A DNA stretch of 64,000 nt, from the NCBI GenBank assembly GCA_918797485.1, contig CAKKNE010000003.1, positions 1 through 64,000 of the forward strand, read 5' to 3'. Below are positions 49,601 through 58,560 of this stretch, one piece after another (the stretch's first letter is position 1; each line of letters starts with the position of its first letter). The translations under genes and the position numbers were made by a program. The stretch is from Pelagomonas calceolata. Lineage: Eukaryota; Sar; Pelagophyceae; Pelagomonadales; Pelagomonadaceae. The notes below the pieces were generated by a model. The model worked only from the letters and a program-made list of their open reading frames with translations. It was not told where the DNA came from and searched no databases.

Positions 49601-51219
49601 GAGCAGCAGCTGAAGGCCGCGGATGCGCAGCAGGAAGCCGCGCCGTACGCCAGATCCAAGCACGAGCGCGCGGCGGTGCCGATCGCCGCGGTGACGCCGA
49701 CGCCCTCGGCGGCGCCCACGGTCGGCACGAGCGCGGCCGAATCGCTGAAGGTGATGTCGGGGTTGACGCCCTCGAGCGCCGCGATGGCCTCGAGCATGGG
49801 CTCTCGCAGCGGGTGGCCCATGCAGGGCCAAACGTCATGCTTGAGAACAAATGCGCGCAGAGACGCGGAGCTGGACCAGTCGACGTCCGGCTCCATCGCT
49901 CTGGCGAACCAGAACGCGTCGGCGTCGCACGTGCCCGCGTCGGCGTCGATGGCGTCCGAGGCACCCGTGCCCGCGGCGGCGGCGGCGGCGCGGTGGAGGT
50001 TTGAAGCCGCGGCGTCGGTTGCGCCCGGAGATGACGTCGCCGCGCCGGCGGCGCCAGCGTGGGCGCGGCCGTGGCCGGCGCCGGTGTAAGTGTCCTGTAA
50101 AGCAGCGTCGTGGCCGTCGCGTAGGCGGTCGTCGTCCTCGCCCAGGTTCGGCGAAGCGACGGCGCCGACCCGGCCGTCCGCGCCCTCGTCGTTCAGGTCC
50201 AAGCGCCGCACGGCGCGGACGATAAATTCCGTATCGGCGCTCACGCTCTGCGGCGTAACGAGGGCTTCTTCTACTTCATGCAGCTCCAGATCTTCTGAGT
50301 CGCCCTTAATCGGGCTCGACGTGAAGCGTACGCGCCACAGCGCCGCCGGCTTGCCGTCGTCATCATAGAAGTTCGACGTAGAAGCCGGCAAGTAGGCCTC
50401 AACGTGCCCGTGGGCTACAACGCGGGTCGGTTCGCCCGTCTCCGGATCTACGATGAGGCGCCGCACGCGCGAGAACAGGTAAGGCGCGTCCCGAAAAATC
50501 CAAGGCGTCCAGCCGCCGCGCGTCTCCTTGGGATCTCCGGCAGATCCAGGCGCGTCGCGGTCGGCGGCCGGCCCCGACGCGCCGGCAGTCGGCTTCGCGA
50601 CGAGGCCGGTCGACGGCACGTCGTGTCCCACAGAAGTTTCTCCGACCGTCTGGTAGCGCCGCGTCGTCTCGAGATCCTCGGAAGATCCAAGCGCGGCGGC
50701 GTCGGCGACCGGCTCCGACGCGACAGTCGGCAATACGATGAGGCTGCACACCGACACGTCGCGTCCCACAGAAGTATCTCCGAAAAGGACGACGCACGTT
50801 TGACGATCGGGGTTCACGGCCACGACGTAGCCCACTACGGGGTCACCCGCGTGGTCGAGCGCGACCATCTCACCGCTAATATCATTGTCGCTGGGCGAGG
50901 AGGAGTAGAACCACGAGGTGAAGACGTCCCAGACCGAGTCCCACGGCGTGAACGACACACCGAGATATTCCGCCCAATGAAAGGGGAGGGCGGCGTCTGG
51001 TAGCCAACTGAGGCACCACGAGTGGAACTCGGCTTGTGACTCGGCTTCCCACGTCGCGACCACGTATGCGAATGCGTCTTCGAGAGCAGGTTGCCAGGGG
51101 CACCAGTTAAATTGCCAGAGCGCCGCCATCGAGTCGAAGCCGAAGAAGTTCTGCGCGAACGCGTCGAGCTCGCCTGGCGTGGCTTCCGAGTCCGTGCCGC
51201 TAGGTATGGTGGTGCTCAT
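46612..51219 (-). CDS. Large SAP- and Tudor-domain protein, three exons
   Basis: Exons 51219-47122, 47067-46903 and 46848-46612 give 1,499 aa in one frame. A Trp-rich N-terminal 110 residues precede a Tudor-like strand set (GDPVVGYVVAVNPDRQTCVVLFGD) and a ~50-residue repeat (TSVGRDVS.. / TSVGHDVP..). A first Tudor-type module sits at about 726-775 (VEVLWDPDGKYYRCKFTAF, TILYDNGDEETVALAGLVYN) and a near copy ends the protein (VEVVWDGDGKYYPGVITA, TILYDNGEEETVALAGLVFNFL). Between lies a ~500-residue region with GALVAWGGGDRRYL and HHDPEYDAGVALEATIE, which recalls motifs II and III of DEDD 3'-5' exonucleases, although motif I is not clear. A SAP helix-extended-helix (FTVAKLRAALAARDLPTDG) precedes the first intron. 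SAP binds DNA and Tudor binds methylated residues, so a chromatin or RNA-processing role is likely. Confidence 0.7.
46849..46902 (-). repeat. 54-bp intron, twin copy 2
   Basis: GTGAGT donor and CCGTAG acceptor. It is the same length as the other intron of this gene and about 75% identical, ending in the same CCCATCGACGCCGTAG. No target duplication of introner type is seen. Confidence 0.85.
46972..47067 (-). repeat. 48-bp tandem duplication in exon 2
   Basis: Two copies of a 48-nt unit encode VAEGDAAPAAAPAAAT twice. The first starts at the acceptor of the upstream intron, and the start of exon 3 (VSEDD) resembles the unit's start, so exon, intron end and repeat probably expanded together. Confidence 0.85.
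47068..47121 (-). repeat. 54-bp intron, twin copy 1
   Basis: GTGAGT donor after GAG, acceptor CCGTAG. Shares the 3' word CCCATCGACGCCGTAG with the other 54-bp intron; that word resembles the core of the PP1 introners (CCATCGACGC). Confidence 0.85.
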
Positions 51220-52796
51220 CGTGGCCCCGACAAGGGGCAGGTTGCGCGCCTGCGGCGGCGGGGTGGTGCGTGTTGAGCGTCGCGAGACCGGCCGCGGTAC
51301 CTCTCCGGAGCCGGTCGAGGACGAGGGCCATTTTCGACGCGGGCGCGCGCTGGCGAGGGCAGGGCGTGAGCCGTGCCCGCGAGCGCGAACGCGAGGAAGC
51401 GCCTCATGGCGCGTCGACGTCGTCGGCGCGTCGGCACGAGGCGATAGCCTGCGAACGGGCGATAAACCGCGTCAGTCGCGCCTCTCGAGGCCGGAGCGGC
51501 GTAAGCGTACATGGGCGCCGCCGCGCCGGGCGGAGGGGGCCGGCGCGGGGGCGCTCCTGCGGTGCGCAGGCCGGAAGACCTCACGGGCAATAGCCGCCGC
51601 TACGCCCCCGCTGAGCGGATTTGCGCGCCGATTTTCGCGGCGTAGGGCGGCGGCGAAATATCTTGAGCGGTAGAGACACGGGCGGCTACGTTTGAGATCG
51701 ATTTGGCGTTGAATTTGCGCTCTTTGACACCGCAGCACAACGATGAGGCCGCTTATTCCCGGGGCCATTCCCTTCTTTCCCGACGCTCGCCCCTGCGCGA
51801 AAGAGCGTTCAACCGAGCCATCGAGACACCTAGGCCCGCCCTAAACTCGGTGGGGTGTCCTTAGGCTCCGCCGGGACGGCGTCAAACGGCCGGCGCGCCC
51901 CCCGTTCGTCGCTGTTCCCCCACACCACCGTTGGCAGCGCGCAGCGCCACATACGGCTAATTACACAACACAGAGGGACCTCGATGGCGCGACGCCTCGT
52001 CGAGCGCGAGGCGAGGAGCGGCTGCCAGCCGGCGAGGCAACACCCGCCGGTCCAGGATCTTCACGAGTTCGCGGCGACGGCGTCGCCACGTAGGGCGACT
52101 CGGTGCGACGCTCGCGTCCCGGAACAACCGCCGGTGCTGCGCCAACGTATAAAAAAACACGGGCACGACCCCTGATCTCGGCGGCCTTGCCCGAGGCCGT
52201 CCCGACGACCCACCCGCGGGCCCCAGTCACGCGCGAAGCCTCGCGTCACGCCACTCGTTACAATAAGCGACTGGCGTTACCTTCTGCGCCGGCAACATGT
52301 CACAACTCCCGCGTTATGGGCCGGCCGCCTGCCGCTCAAAGGATTTTGTCCTCGGATCGACCGGAAGAGTTCGCCGGGCCGTCCAGGCATCGAACGACGC
52401 GTAGAGCTCCGGCGCGACGCCGCCCTGGACCGGCTCCTATAGTCGTAGGCAGCCGCAGGCGCGTAGGACGACCGCGGTCACGATTTCCTCGGCGGCGGCG
52501 GCGCGGACTGCACGATGGCGTGGCCATGAACGCGCCTCGCAGCTGCTGCAGCGAGCGACGTCGCCGCGCAGGTCTTGGTCGCCGCACTGGCGCGTCAGGC
52601 CGACGAGCGGTGTCCCACACAGCTCGCAAGGTGCAAGCAGGCGAATCCCGCATCGGTGCAGACGCTAGTGAGGACGTGCCGTGGCCCGCGAGGGCGCGTC
52701 GTTCGCCGCCGCGCCGGTTGCAGTTTGCTCAGTTGCTGATAGCCAGTTCTCCGTGCGCTCGCTGCACGAACCAATGCGAGTAGTGAAGCTGCCACA
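51220..52796. other. Gene-free spacer
   Basis: About 1.6 kb without a convincing gene. Open frames on both strands are Arg/Ala-rich and mirror one another. The first few hundred bases must contain the promoter of the SAP/Tudor gene. Confidence 0.45.
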
Positions 52797-52899
52797 CGCT
52801 GAGCGATGCGTGCGCTATCGCACGGTGCAAAATATCACCCACAGCGGTCCCACGCAAGTTCAGCCGCAAAATGCGAGCTAGCGTCCTGTAACACACTAG
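52797..52899 (-). repeat. ~100-bp conserved intergenic block, copy 2 (with CTAG motif)
   Basis: Second copy of the block upstream of SRP54. Its motif part is CTAGTGTGTTAC-AGGA-CGCTAG at 52878-52899. Here it is not followed by an evident protein gene on the minus strand for 1.6 kb; it lies 20 bp beyond the cupin stop. This makes it the one motif copy without a nearby start codon. Confidence 0.7.
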
Positions 52900-52919
52900 G
52901 ATGTGAAGGACGAGACATG

Positions 52920-53700
52920 TTACCCACAAACGTGCGTGAACGTCGCGTCCTCCGGCGCGGGCTCGCACCGCTCCGCCACGGAGAGCGGCGCCAGGTCCGA
53001 CATGTCCCACGCCGTCCCCGGCAGCCAGTCGCCGCGGCGCGGGATGAGCCCTCGCCCGGCCGTGAGGTAGACGGCGACGAGCGCCTCCTCGTAGCGTTCG
53101 TCCGAGCCGTCGGACCACTCCTTCCACTTGGTCGCGTGCGCGACGAGCGCGCCCCACGCCTGCCGCGCGTCCATCGTCCCTATGCCGGCCCGCGCGTCCT
53201 GCTCGACCTCGCCCGTCGCCATGCGCTCGTGCATGAATCCGGCGCGGTTTCCGAACAAGTTCACCAGTTCCCTTTCGAGCCCGTCCCACAAGAGACGGAG
53301 CTGGAGCCGCGGGTCCTCGGTGTCCCTAGGAGGCGTCCAGAAGTTGAGGGCGCCCGTGTCCTCGAACGGCTGCTCGAACTGGTGCCACCAGTTCGCCGGC
53401 AGGTAGAGGACGTCGCCCGGCGCGATCACCGTCTCAAAATCAGAGATCGTCGAGCACGTCGAGGTCCACGTCGGCTCGCGCGCTCCCCGCGAGCGGGTGG
53501 CCGTTCGGAAATCTTCCAAGCTCCTCGACGTGCCCCGGCTCGACGAGCACCACTTTCTTGCGACCGACGCCACGCTCGAGGATCTCCGCGAGGCCGTGAC
53601 GACGCTCGAGGACACGGAACGGACCGCGCGGCGCGTGCTCGGTGGCGCGCATCCGCTCGTAGTGGATATTGGGGACGAATATCGAGACGCGCAAGCAGCA
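52920..53700 (-). CDS. Cupin/JmjC-like protein, frame-interrupted, start unclear
   Basis: The C-terminal part reads IAPGDVLYLPANWWHQFEQPFED, the second half of the cupin_8/JmjC barrel (G-D-x-L-Y-x-P-x-x-W-W-H-x-F), which carries one Fe ligand. The preceding part, GRKKVVLVEPGHVEELGRFPNGHPLAG, is the matching centre (G-R-K-K/R-V-x-L) but lies in another frame; one extra base (or two missing) near 53440 separates them. The upstream H-x-D pair is not clear and the N-terminus is unresolved. Such enzymes are Fe(II)/2-oxoglutarate hydroxylases. The remaining C-terminal 170 residues are helical and end at 52920. Confidence 0.55.
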
Positions 53701-53993
53701 TGCGCCAGCAAACGCTGCGGCCGTCGCGGAAGTACGTCAAGCCGCGGCCCGACCCTAAGGAGCTCTGCTTCGCCACGGCGACGAGCCGCTCAGCCCCATC
53801 AAGCGCACGCGGCTCAGCTTCTGAGGCGCCACCGCCGTACTACAACATCCCCCTCCCCCAAACCGGCGAGTCATGAACGATGCCGCCGGACGATTATTTC
53901 ATTTAGCCCGCGAAACGCTGTCGCCGAACAGTCTAAGAACAACATACAAAATGTCCACACGATTACTCACAACAAGAACGCCACCGCGGCGCG

Positions 53994-55022
53994 TCACGCA
54001 ACACCCTCCACAGGCACGCGGACGTACTCCGCCGGAGGAGACGCCGTCGCCGCCGCGCTCTTCTCGGACCGCGCGACGGCCAGCACGCCGCACACAATCA
54101 GGCACGCCGCGACGCCGTCGCGAACCGTCGGCGCGGCGACGCAGCGACCCTCTCCAGCGCCACACGCCGCGGCGCCGCCGCTGAGTGCGATGGCAATCAA
54201 GGCGCAAACGGCCGCAAGCGGCGGCTGGAGCGCCGACGCCGCCGAGACGAGCGTCGGGCTACTCCGCTTCACGCACCACATCATGAGGGCGTAATTCACG
54301 CACGTCGAGCAGATGATCCACCACGCGAGGGCGGGCCACGCTTCCAGAGGCACGGAGTAGAACGACGAGCACTCGGGACAGAGCGAGATGCCGCAGGCCC
54401 ACAGCGCGGCCGCGGACAACGCCGTTCCCACGGCCGCGTAGCTGTAGGCCCACGCTGCGACGGCGACGGGGGCGTGGCGCCGCGTCGCCGGCTTCGAGAC
54501 GAGCTGGTAGGACGCGCCGGCCGCAGCCGCCAACGCAAAGCAGCCATGCGCTGGCGAGACCGGGCGCCACCGCGCGTTTTGCCGCCGTGTAGCATCCGAG
54601 AGCGGCCAGCACCACACCAACGACGCGGCCCGCGTCGGGCCGGTCCCAGCGCAGCAGTATTGACACGCCGGCGACGACCACGGGCCGCGCGGGCTGCCAG
54701 AGCGCGAACGCCGTCGGGTCCGCTGAGAGTTTGAGTCCGCAATCGCCAGCACCTGCGTCGCGCACGCGCAGGCGCCGAGGCGCGCCATCAATGCGCGGCT
54801 GCCGCGGGGTGGGGCGGCCGGCTCGCCTTGTTTCAAAGCGTAGGCCGTCAGTAGACATGCGGCGCAGACTTCGCGGATCAGTGCGAAAGTCAGCGGTTCC
54901 GTCTTGGGCAGCGCTAAGGCGGCTGCGACCGCGCCGATGGCGAAATTGAGCTGGATGAGCAGGAGGGCGGCGTAGACTGTGTGGGGTCTCTGGGGTCTTG
55001 TGTGGTCTGTGGGTTCTAGCAT
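53994..55022 (-). CDS. Drug/metabolite (EamA-type) transporter, frame-shuffled centre
   Basis: The ATG at 55022 is preferred because the CTAG motif lies upstream of it. Membrane helices are clear at both ends: YAALLLIQLNFAIGAVAAALALP, ALIREVCAACLLTAYALKQ, then SYAAVGTALSAAALWACGI, YALMMWCVKRSSPTLVSAASALQPPLAAVCALIAIAL and AACLIVCGVLAVA. The P-x-L-x-S-A-A-S-x-L-Q-P element is typical of the EamA family. Between about 54740 and 54545 the best coding is in another frame (FALWQPARPVVVAGVSILL, VVGVVLAALGCYTAAKRA): one missing base, then one extra base. The host frame remains open throughout, so these two changes compensate. Transport substrate unknown. Confidence 0.6.
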   Translation of the reverse strand: MLEPTDHTRPQRPHTVYAALLLIQLNFAIGAVAAALALPKTEPLTFALIREVCAACLLTAYALKQGEPAAPPRGSRALMARLGACACATQVLAIADSNSQRTRRRSRSGSPRGPWSSPACQYCCAGTGPTRAASLVWCWPLSDATRRQNARWRPVSPAHGCFALAAAAGASYQLVSKPATRRHAPVAVAAWAYSYAAVGTALSAAALWACGISLCPECSSFYSVPLEAWPALAWWIICSTCVNYALMMWCVKRSSPTLVSAASALQPPLAAVCALIAIALSGGAAACGAGEGRCVAAPTVRDGVAACLIVCGVLAVARSEKSAAATASPPAEYVRVPVEGVA

Positions 55023-55132
55023 CGCTGCGTTCGGCCTCTTCGGCTGGTTCAGTATGTCAAATTGACGAGCCTGCCCGAGCGGGCGGGCGCAATTCCACAG
55101 CTTGCGCGTGTAAAAGCCGGCTGCTGCCATAG

Positions 55133-55153
55133 CTAGCGGCAGTAAGATACTAG
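55133..55153 (-). promoter_or_regulatory. CTAG intergenic motif, copy 7
   Basis: Minus strand reads CTAGTATCTTAC-TGC-CGCTAG, 111 bp upstream of the transporter start and 92 bp upstream of the divergent gene at 55245. Confidence 0.62.
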
Positions 55154-55244
55154 CCAGCATCCGCGCGCCCGCGCGCGCGATTAGACACGCCACCCGGGCA
55201 AGAGGACCGGCACCGACGCCCGGAGGCCCAGAAATCAATCAAAG

Positions 55245-56213
55245 ATGGCCGCGAATGCCCTAGAGCTCAGGAAGACCCCGGTCAAATTGATTTTAAATCT
55301 GAACTCCCTAGGCCACGGTAGGATGGCGGCGCGGCGGCTCGACGCAACTTGTGACCCGGACATGCGAGTCTGCCACGTCGTCGTGCAGGTCGCGGACCAA
55401 TTCACGATAAAAGACGCGGCGGGCCGCACGTGCGTGACGTGCGGGGGCGGCTTCTTCCCATTCAACGGTTCTTCCGACTACACGGTGGGCGAACTACTCG
55501 TGGACCGCGGCCCGCGGAAAGCCGGGGAGCCGCACCTCGAAATCTTCAGCCGGCGCGACGACCCGGCGCACGACATCTACGCCACGCCAGGCAGCCAGGG
55601 CCCGGCCAAATTACGCGAGGGCTTTGTGGCTCTGGAGTTCGCCGTGATCAGGCTGGAGGTCGGCCGCGTCGCGGCGCTGCTCCCGCGAATCGACGCCGAG
55701 AGAGATTACTCCACCGTCGCTCATTTTGGAGTAGTGCACGGCAACCTCTACGATCTCCTGGATACCGTTCTGCGGACACGCGACGACAACGACTACTTCA
55801 TCGAACATCGCCTCCAGATCGTCAAGCTGATCCTCGCGCAGCCTCGATTCCACCTCTTCCATCGGCCGTTAGGTCCCGGGCGCCGAACTGTTTTGCAGGA
55901 AGCCGCTGCGCGAGGCTTCACGGCAATCTTCGGCGTTCTTCTGTCCGCGGGGGCGCCCACGGTCGGGATCTGCAACTACATACATAGGAACAGCCGCGGC
56001 GCCACGATGCAGGAGATGATCGTCCGACACGTGAGCATGGACCTCTCGCAAGAGAGTGAGCGGGTTTATCGCCCGCGCCGACATGGGCCGCCGCGCCCGC
56101 CGTCCTTCCACGACCACTTCGAGGTGCCTAGAGTGTATGCCACGGAACACCGCACGGCGGCGTCGCGGTCGCTCGCGGAGCTTGACGGCGAGGTGTTCGG
56201 GATCGGCCAGTAG
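55245..56213 (+). CDS. Hypothetical protein, ankyrin-like centre
   Basis: 322 aa. The N-terminal 120 residues are beta-rich with a Cys pair (RTCVTCGGGFFPFNGSSDYTVGELLV). The centre has helical repeats reminiscent of ankyrin (HFGVVHGNLYDLLDTVL, HRLQIVKLILAQPRFHLF, TVLQEAAARGFTAIFGVLLSAGAP). The C-terminus is basic and proline-rich. Its composition is less GC-rich than the upstream genes and similar to the ankyrin and F-box genes that follow, so it may belong with them. No specific function. Confidence 0.6.
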   Translation: MAANALELRKTPVKLILNLNSLGHGRMAARRLDATCDPDMRVCHVVVQVADQFTIKDAAGRTCVTCGGGFFPFNGSSDYTVGELLVDRGPRKAGEPHLEIFSRRDDPAHDIYATPGSQGPAKLREGFVALEFAVIRLEVGRVAALLPRIDAERDYSTVAHFGVVHGNLYDLLDTVLRTRDDNDYFIEHRLQIVKLILAQPRFHLFHRPLGPGRRTVLQEAAARGFTAIFGVLLSAGAPTVGICNYIHRNSRGATMQEMIVRHVSMDLSQESERVYRPRRHGPPRPPSFHDHFEVPRVYATEHRTAASRSLAELDGEVFGIGQ

Positions 56214-56320
56214 CCTGGGCACGCACACACGGCGCGACCCTCTTAAGTTTGCTACACAAGATTCTTAGTACACAATACAAAAACGGGCAGCGGCGACGCC
56301 AGCCGCTGCGCCAGGGCGCC

Positions 56321-57301
56321 TCAGGAAGACGCCCGGTCCGCGTCCGCCATCGACGAGTGCGTCGCCGTCGGCGAGAGCGGCCGCCATTCGTCACGGCGCG
56401 CCGCGTCGAGGTCCGCGACGTTGTCCGCGGCCAGGATCCACACCGTCAGCGCGTACCTCCAGTAGGCCGCGTCGCGGTAGGCCTCGACGCCGTGCGCCAG
56501 CGCGTCGGCCTCAAAGATGATGAGGCGGTCGCCCTTTGGGGCGACGGGCTCGAGCGGCTCGAGGTCGGCCGCCGTCCGCAGCACGTCGCGTTCCTTCCGT
56601 CGGTGCGGCACGAAGTGGCCACCCGAGCCTTCTTCGAGGTCGGGATTCATGTAGTAGATGGCGCCGTACAGTCGTCGATCGTCGGGCCCGCCGTGGTTGT
56701 CGACGTGGACCGGGAACGCGCCGCCCGCCGCGTAGACCGAGAGCATGTTGGCCGCGCAGTCCGACGTGAGCTCGACGCCGCCGCGGTGTTTCATGAGTGG
56801 CTCGCGCAGAGCCGCGGCGAGCGACAGCGCCAGCCCCACGATGCGCGGCCGCGTCGCAAAGTCCTCGGGCCGGATCAGCTCGGCTCGCGTGTTCGAGACG
56901 TCGGCCTCGTCGAGAGTTCCGGGCACAAAGTCCGCGTGGACGCGCTCAGCTTCTCTACGTAGTTGTGCACAAGCCTCCGCGCCCAGCAGATCGTCGATGA
57001 CCGCTAGACCGCCATCGATGCCCGGTTTGAGGTCGATGGACTCGCACCGCTGGGCGATTCGTGATTCGTAGGCGGCGCGCGAGGACTGCAAGGCCATCAA
57101 GGAGGCGAGCTCGTCGACAGCGCCAGCCTTGGCTGCTGGCTTAGCTCGCGGCGGCGGCGGCGGCGGAGGCGCTGGCGCCGCAGCGGGCGCGCGTCGCTTT
57201 TTCTTCTTTCTTTTCGCTGCCTTTGGCGCGCCGAAGCCACCGCTTAGCGCTTGCGACGAGCAGAGGAAGCCTAGGAGCAGCCATGCGGCCAATTGGGCCA
57301 T
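56321..57301 (-). CDS. 2-oxoglutarate/Fe(II) oxygenase, prolyl-hydroxylase-like
   Basis: 326 aa. Signal peptide (MAQLAAWLLLGFLCSSQALS) then a Lys/Pro/Ala linker. The catalytic double-stranded helix spans about 180-310: NMLSVYAAGGAFPVHVDNHGGPDDRRLYGAIYYMN gives the His-x-Asp metal pair (HVD), and GDRLIIFEADALAHGVEAYRDAAYWRYALTVWIL gives the distal His and the Arg that holds 2-oxoglutarate. This is the P4H/EGLN-type arrangement. The leader suggests an ER, secretory or plastid location. Substrate not evident. Confidence 0.88.
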   Translation of the reverse strand: MAQLAAWLLLGFLCSSQALSGGFGAPKAAKRKKKKRRAPAAAPAPPPPPPPRAKPAAKAGAVDELASLMALQSSRAAYESRIAQRCESIDLKPGIDGGLAVIDDLLGAEACAQLRREAERVHADFVPGTLDEADVSNTRAELIRPEDFATRPRIVGLALSLAAALREPLMKHRGGVELTSDCAANMLSVYAAGGAFPVHVDNHGGPDDRRLYGAIYYMNPDLEEGSGGHFVPHRRKERDVLRTAADLEPLEPVAPKGDRLIIFEADALAHGVEAYRDAAYWRYALTVWILAADNVADLDAARRDEWRPLSPTATHSSMADADRASS

Positions 57302-57439
57302 TTGTGCTGTGCTCTTTTGGAGGCGTCTCCACGCGCCTGGCCGTCTCGGCGCTGCAGTGCTGCGTCGTTTGGGTGGACGGTGGAAAACTACTATGGCCCC
57401 AGCAGGTCTTTGACTCCCGAGAGTCGAACAAGTTGCTAG

Positions 57440-57460
57440 CTAGCGTCTGTAAGACACTAG
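57440..57460 (-). promoter_or_regulatory. CTAG intergenic motif, copy 8
   Basis: Minus strand reads CTAGTGTCTTAC-AGA-CGCTAG, 139 bp upstream of the prolyl-hydroxylase-like gene and 88 bp upstream of the divergent ankyrin gene. Confidence 0.65.
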
Positions 57461-57547
57461 GAAGCGCCCAAGCGGCTTAACCAACGCGTGAGTGGCGTGC
57501 TCTGCCTGTAGAGTCGAAGCGAGGGGGCGAAAATCTCGTACGTCGAT

Positions 57548-58423
57548 ATGACAGATCGGAACCGGGTCGTCCCGAGCCATGAAGACCCACAAATGGGCCT
57601 GCCTAGGCACATTATTGACGCCGCCTCTCGCTGTGGAAGCGAGAGAGGATCCGCGGAGGACGTGGAAGTCGTGAGGAATTGGATCGAGCAGACGCAAAAC
57701 ATAAACGCTACCTACACCTTGAAGGCGCCGTGGGGCGACATCAGCGGACACACGCTGCTCTTTTATCTCGCTTGCAACCCGGTCACACCGGCCAAGCTCG
57801 ACCTGGTTCGACAGCTAATTGCTCGCGGTGCGGACGTAAATATACGTAACTCGGATGGGAAGTCCCCTTTGCATAACGCGACTTTTTTGCATCGTGGAGC
57901 GTCGCCAGCTTTGGTCTCACTACTCCTCGATGCTGGTGCCGCCGACCTCAACACCAATAACGGGGATGATATGAAGCCACTAGCGTCCGCCATGCACTCG
58001 AGCAGTCACGTTAGAATTGACGACAACGGCACCTACACCGTCTACGACACCGAGGCTGCGTTGAAAATCTCGCGCATCCTACTCCGCGCTGGTGCGTCTT
58101 TGGACCGTGTTATTTGCGCCGGTCTTGGCGCCGGGTCGTTACTTGGCGAGATGTCAGCCGAGCAGCTTTTGGCGCATATGGAATTTGACTCCAATTTAGC
58201 CCACGACGAAAATTTCCGCACGCTCAAAAACCTCGTGTACGGCACCCGGACGCGCAGAGCCATCGCGCGCCTCCGGAGCTACGCGATCCGCGGCCGCGTG
58301 ACGGCCGAAGTCCGACTCCTCGACGATGGCGCTTTGGCAACTTTTTTGGCGAGGGTCAAGTTATTCAACTCGCTCTTCGGCCTCCCGCACGCCCTCTTCA
58401 AGGAGGTAGTTTCGAAGCTCTAA
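57548..58423 (+). CDS. Ankyrin-repeat protein
   Basis: 291 aa. Ankyrin repeats at about residues 58-185: HTLLFYLACNPVTPAKLDLVRQLIARGADVNIRN, DGKSPLHNATFLHRGASPALVSLLLDAGAADLNT and a third with ISRILLRAGASLD. The C-terminal 100 residues are helical and basic. No membrane segment or signal. GC content is lower than in upstream genes. Ankyrin repeats mediate protein binding; partner unknown. Confidence 0.8.
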   Translation: MTDRNRVVPSHEDPQMGLPRHIIDAASRCGSERGSAEDVEVVRNWIEQTQNINATYTLKAPWGDISGHTLLFYLACNPVTPAKLDLVRQLIARGADVNIRNSDGKSPLHNATFLHRGASPALVSLLLDAGAADLNTNNGDDMKPLASAMHSSSHVRIDDNGTYTVYDTEAALKISRILLRAGASLDRVICAGLGAGSLLGEMSAEQLLAHMEFDSNLAHDENFRTLKNLVYGTRTRRAIARLRSYAIRGRVTAEVRLLDDGALATFLARVKLFNSLFGLPHALFKEVVSKL

Positions 58424-58560
58424 GACATAGTCGGGTAGCGGCTTAAAGGCACTAGCAACAGCCCGGTAATTGCAAACTAATTAGACAGCGCTTACGGGTG
58501 GCAGACGGCGCCGAGACGCTGTCAGAAATTCCGTTAAATAGTCTGGTTGCTGGTGCAGCG

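Noticed and set aside
12713-55022. Programmed ribosomal frameshifting as a genome-wide mechanism
   Set aside because: Sites differ in direction (missing and extra bases), several lie at homopolymers, and no common slippery sequence or downstream structure is visible; assembly indels are simpler.
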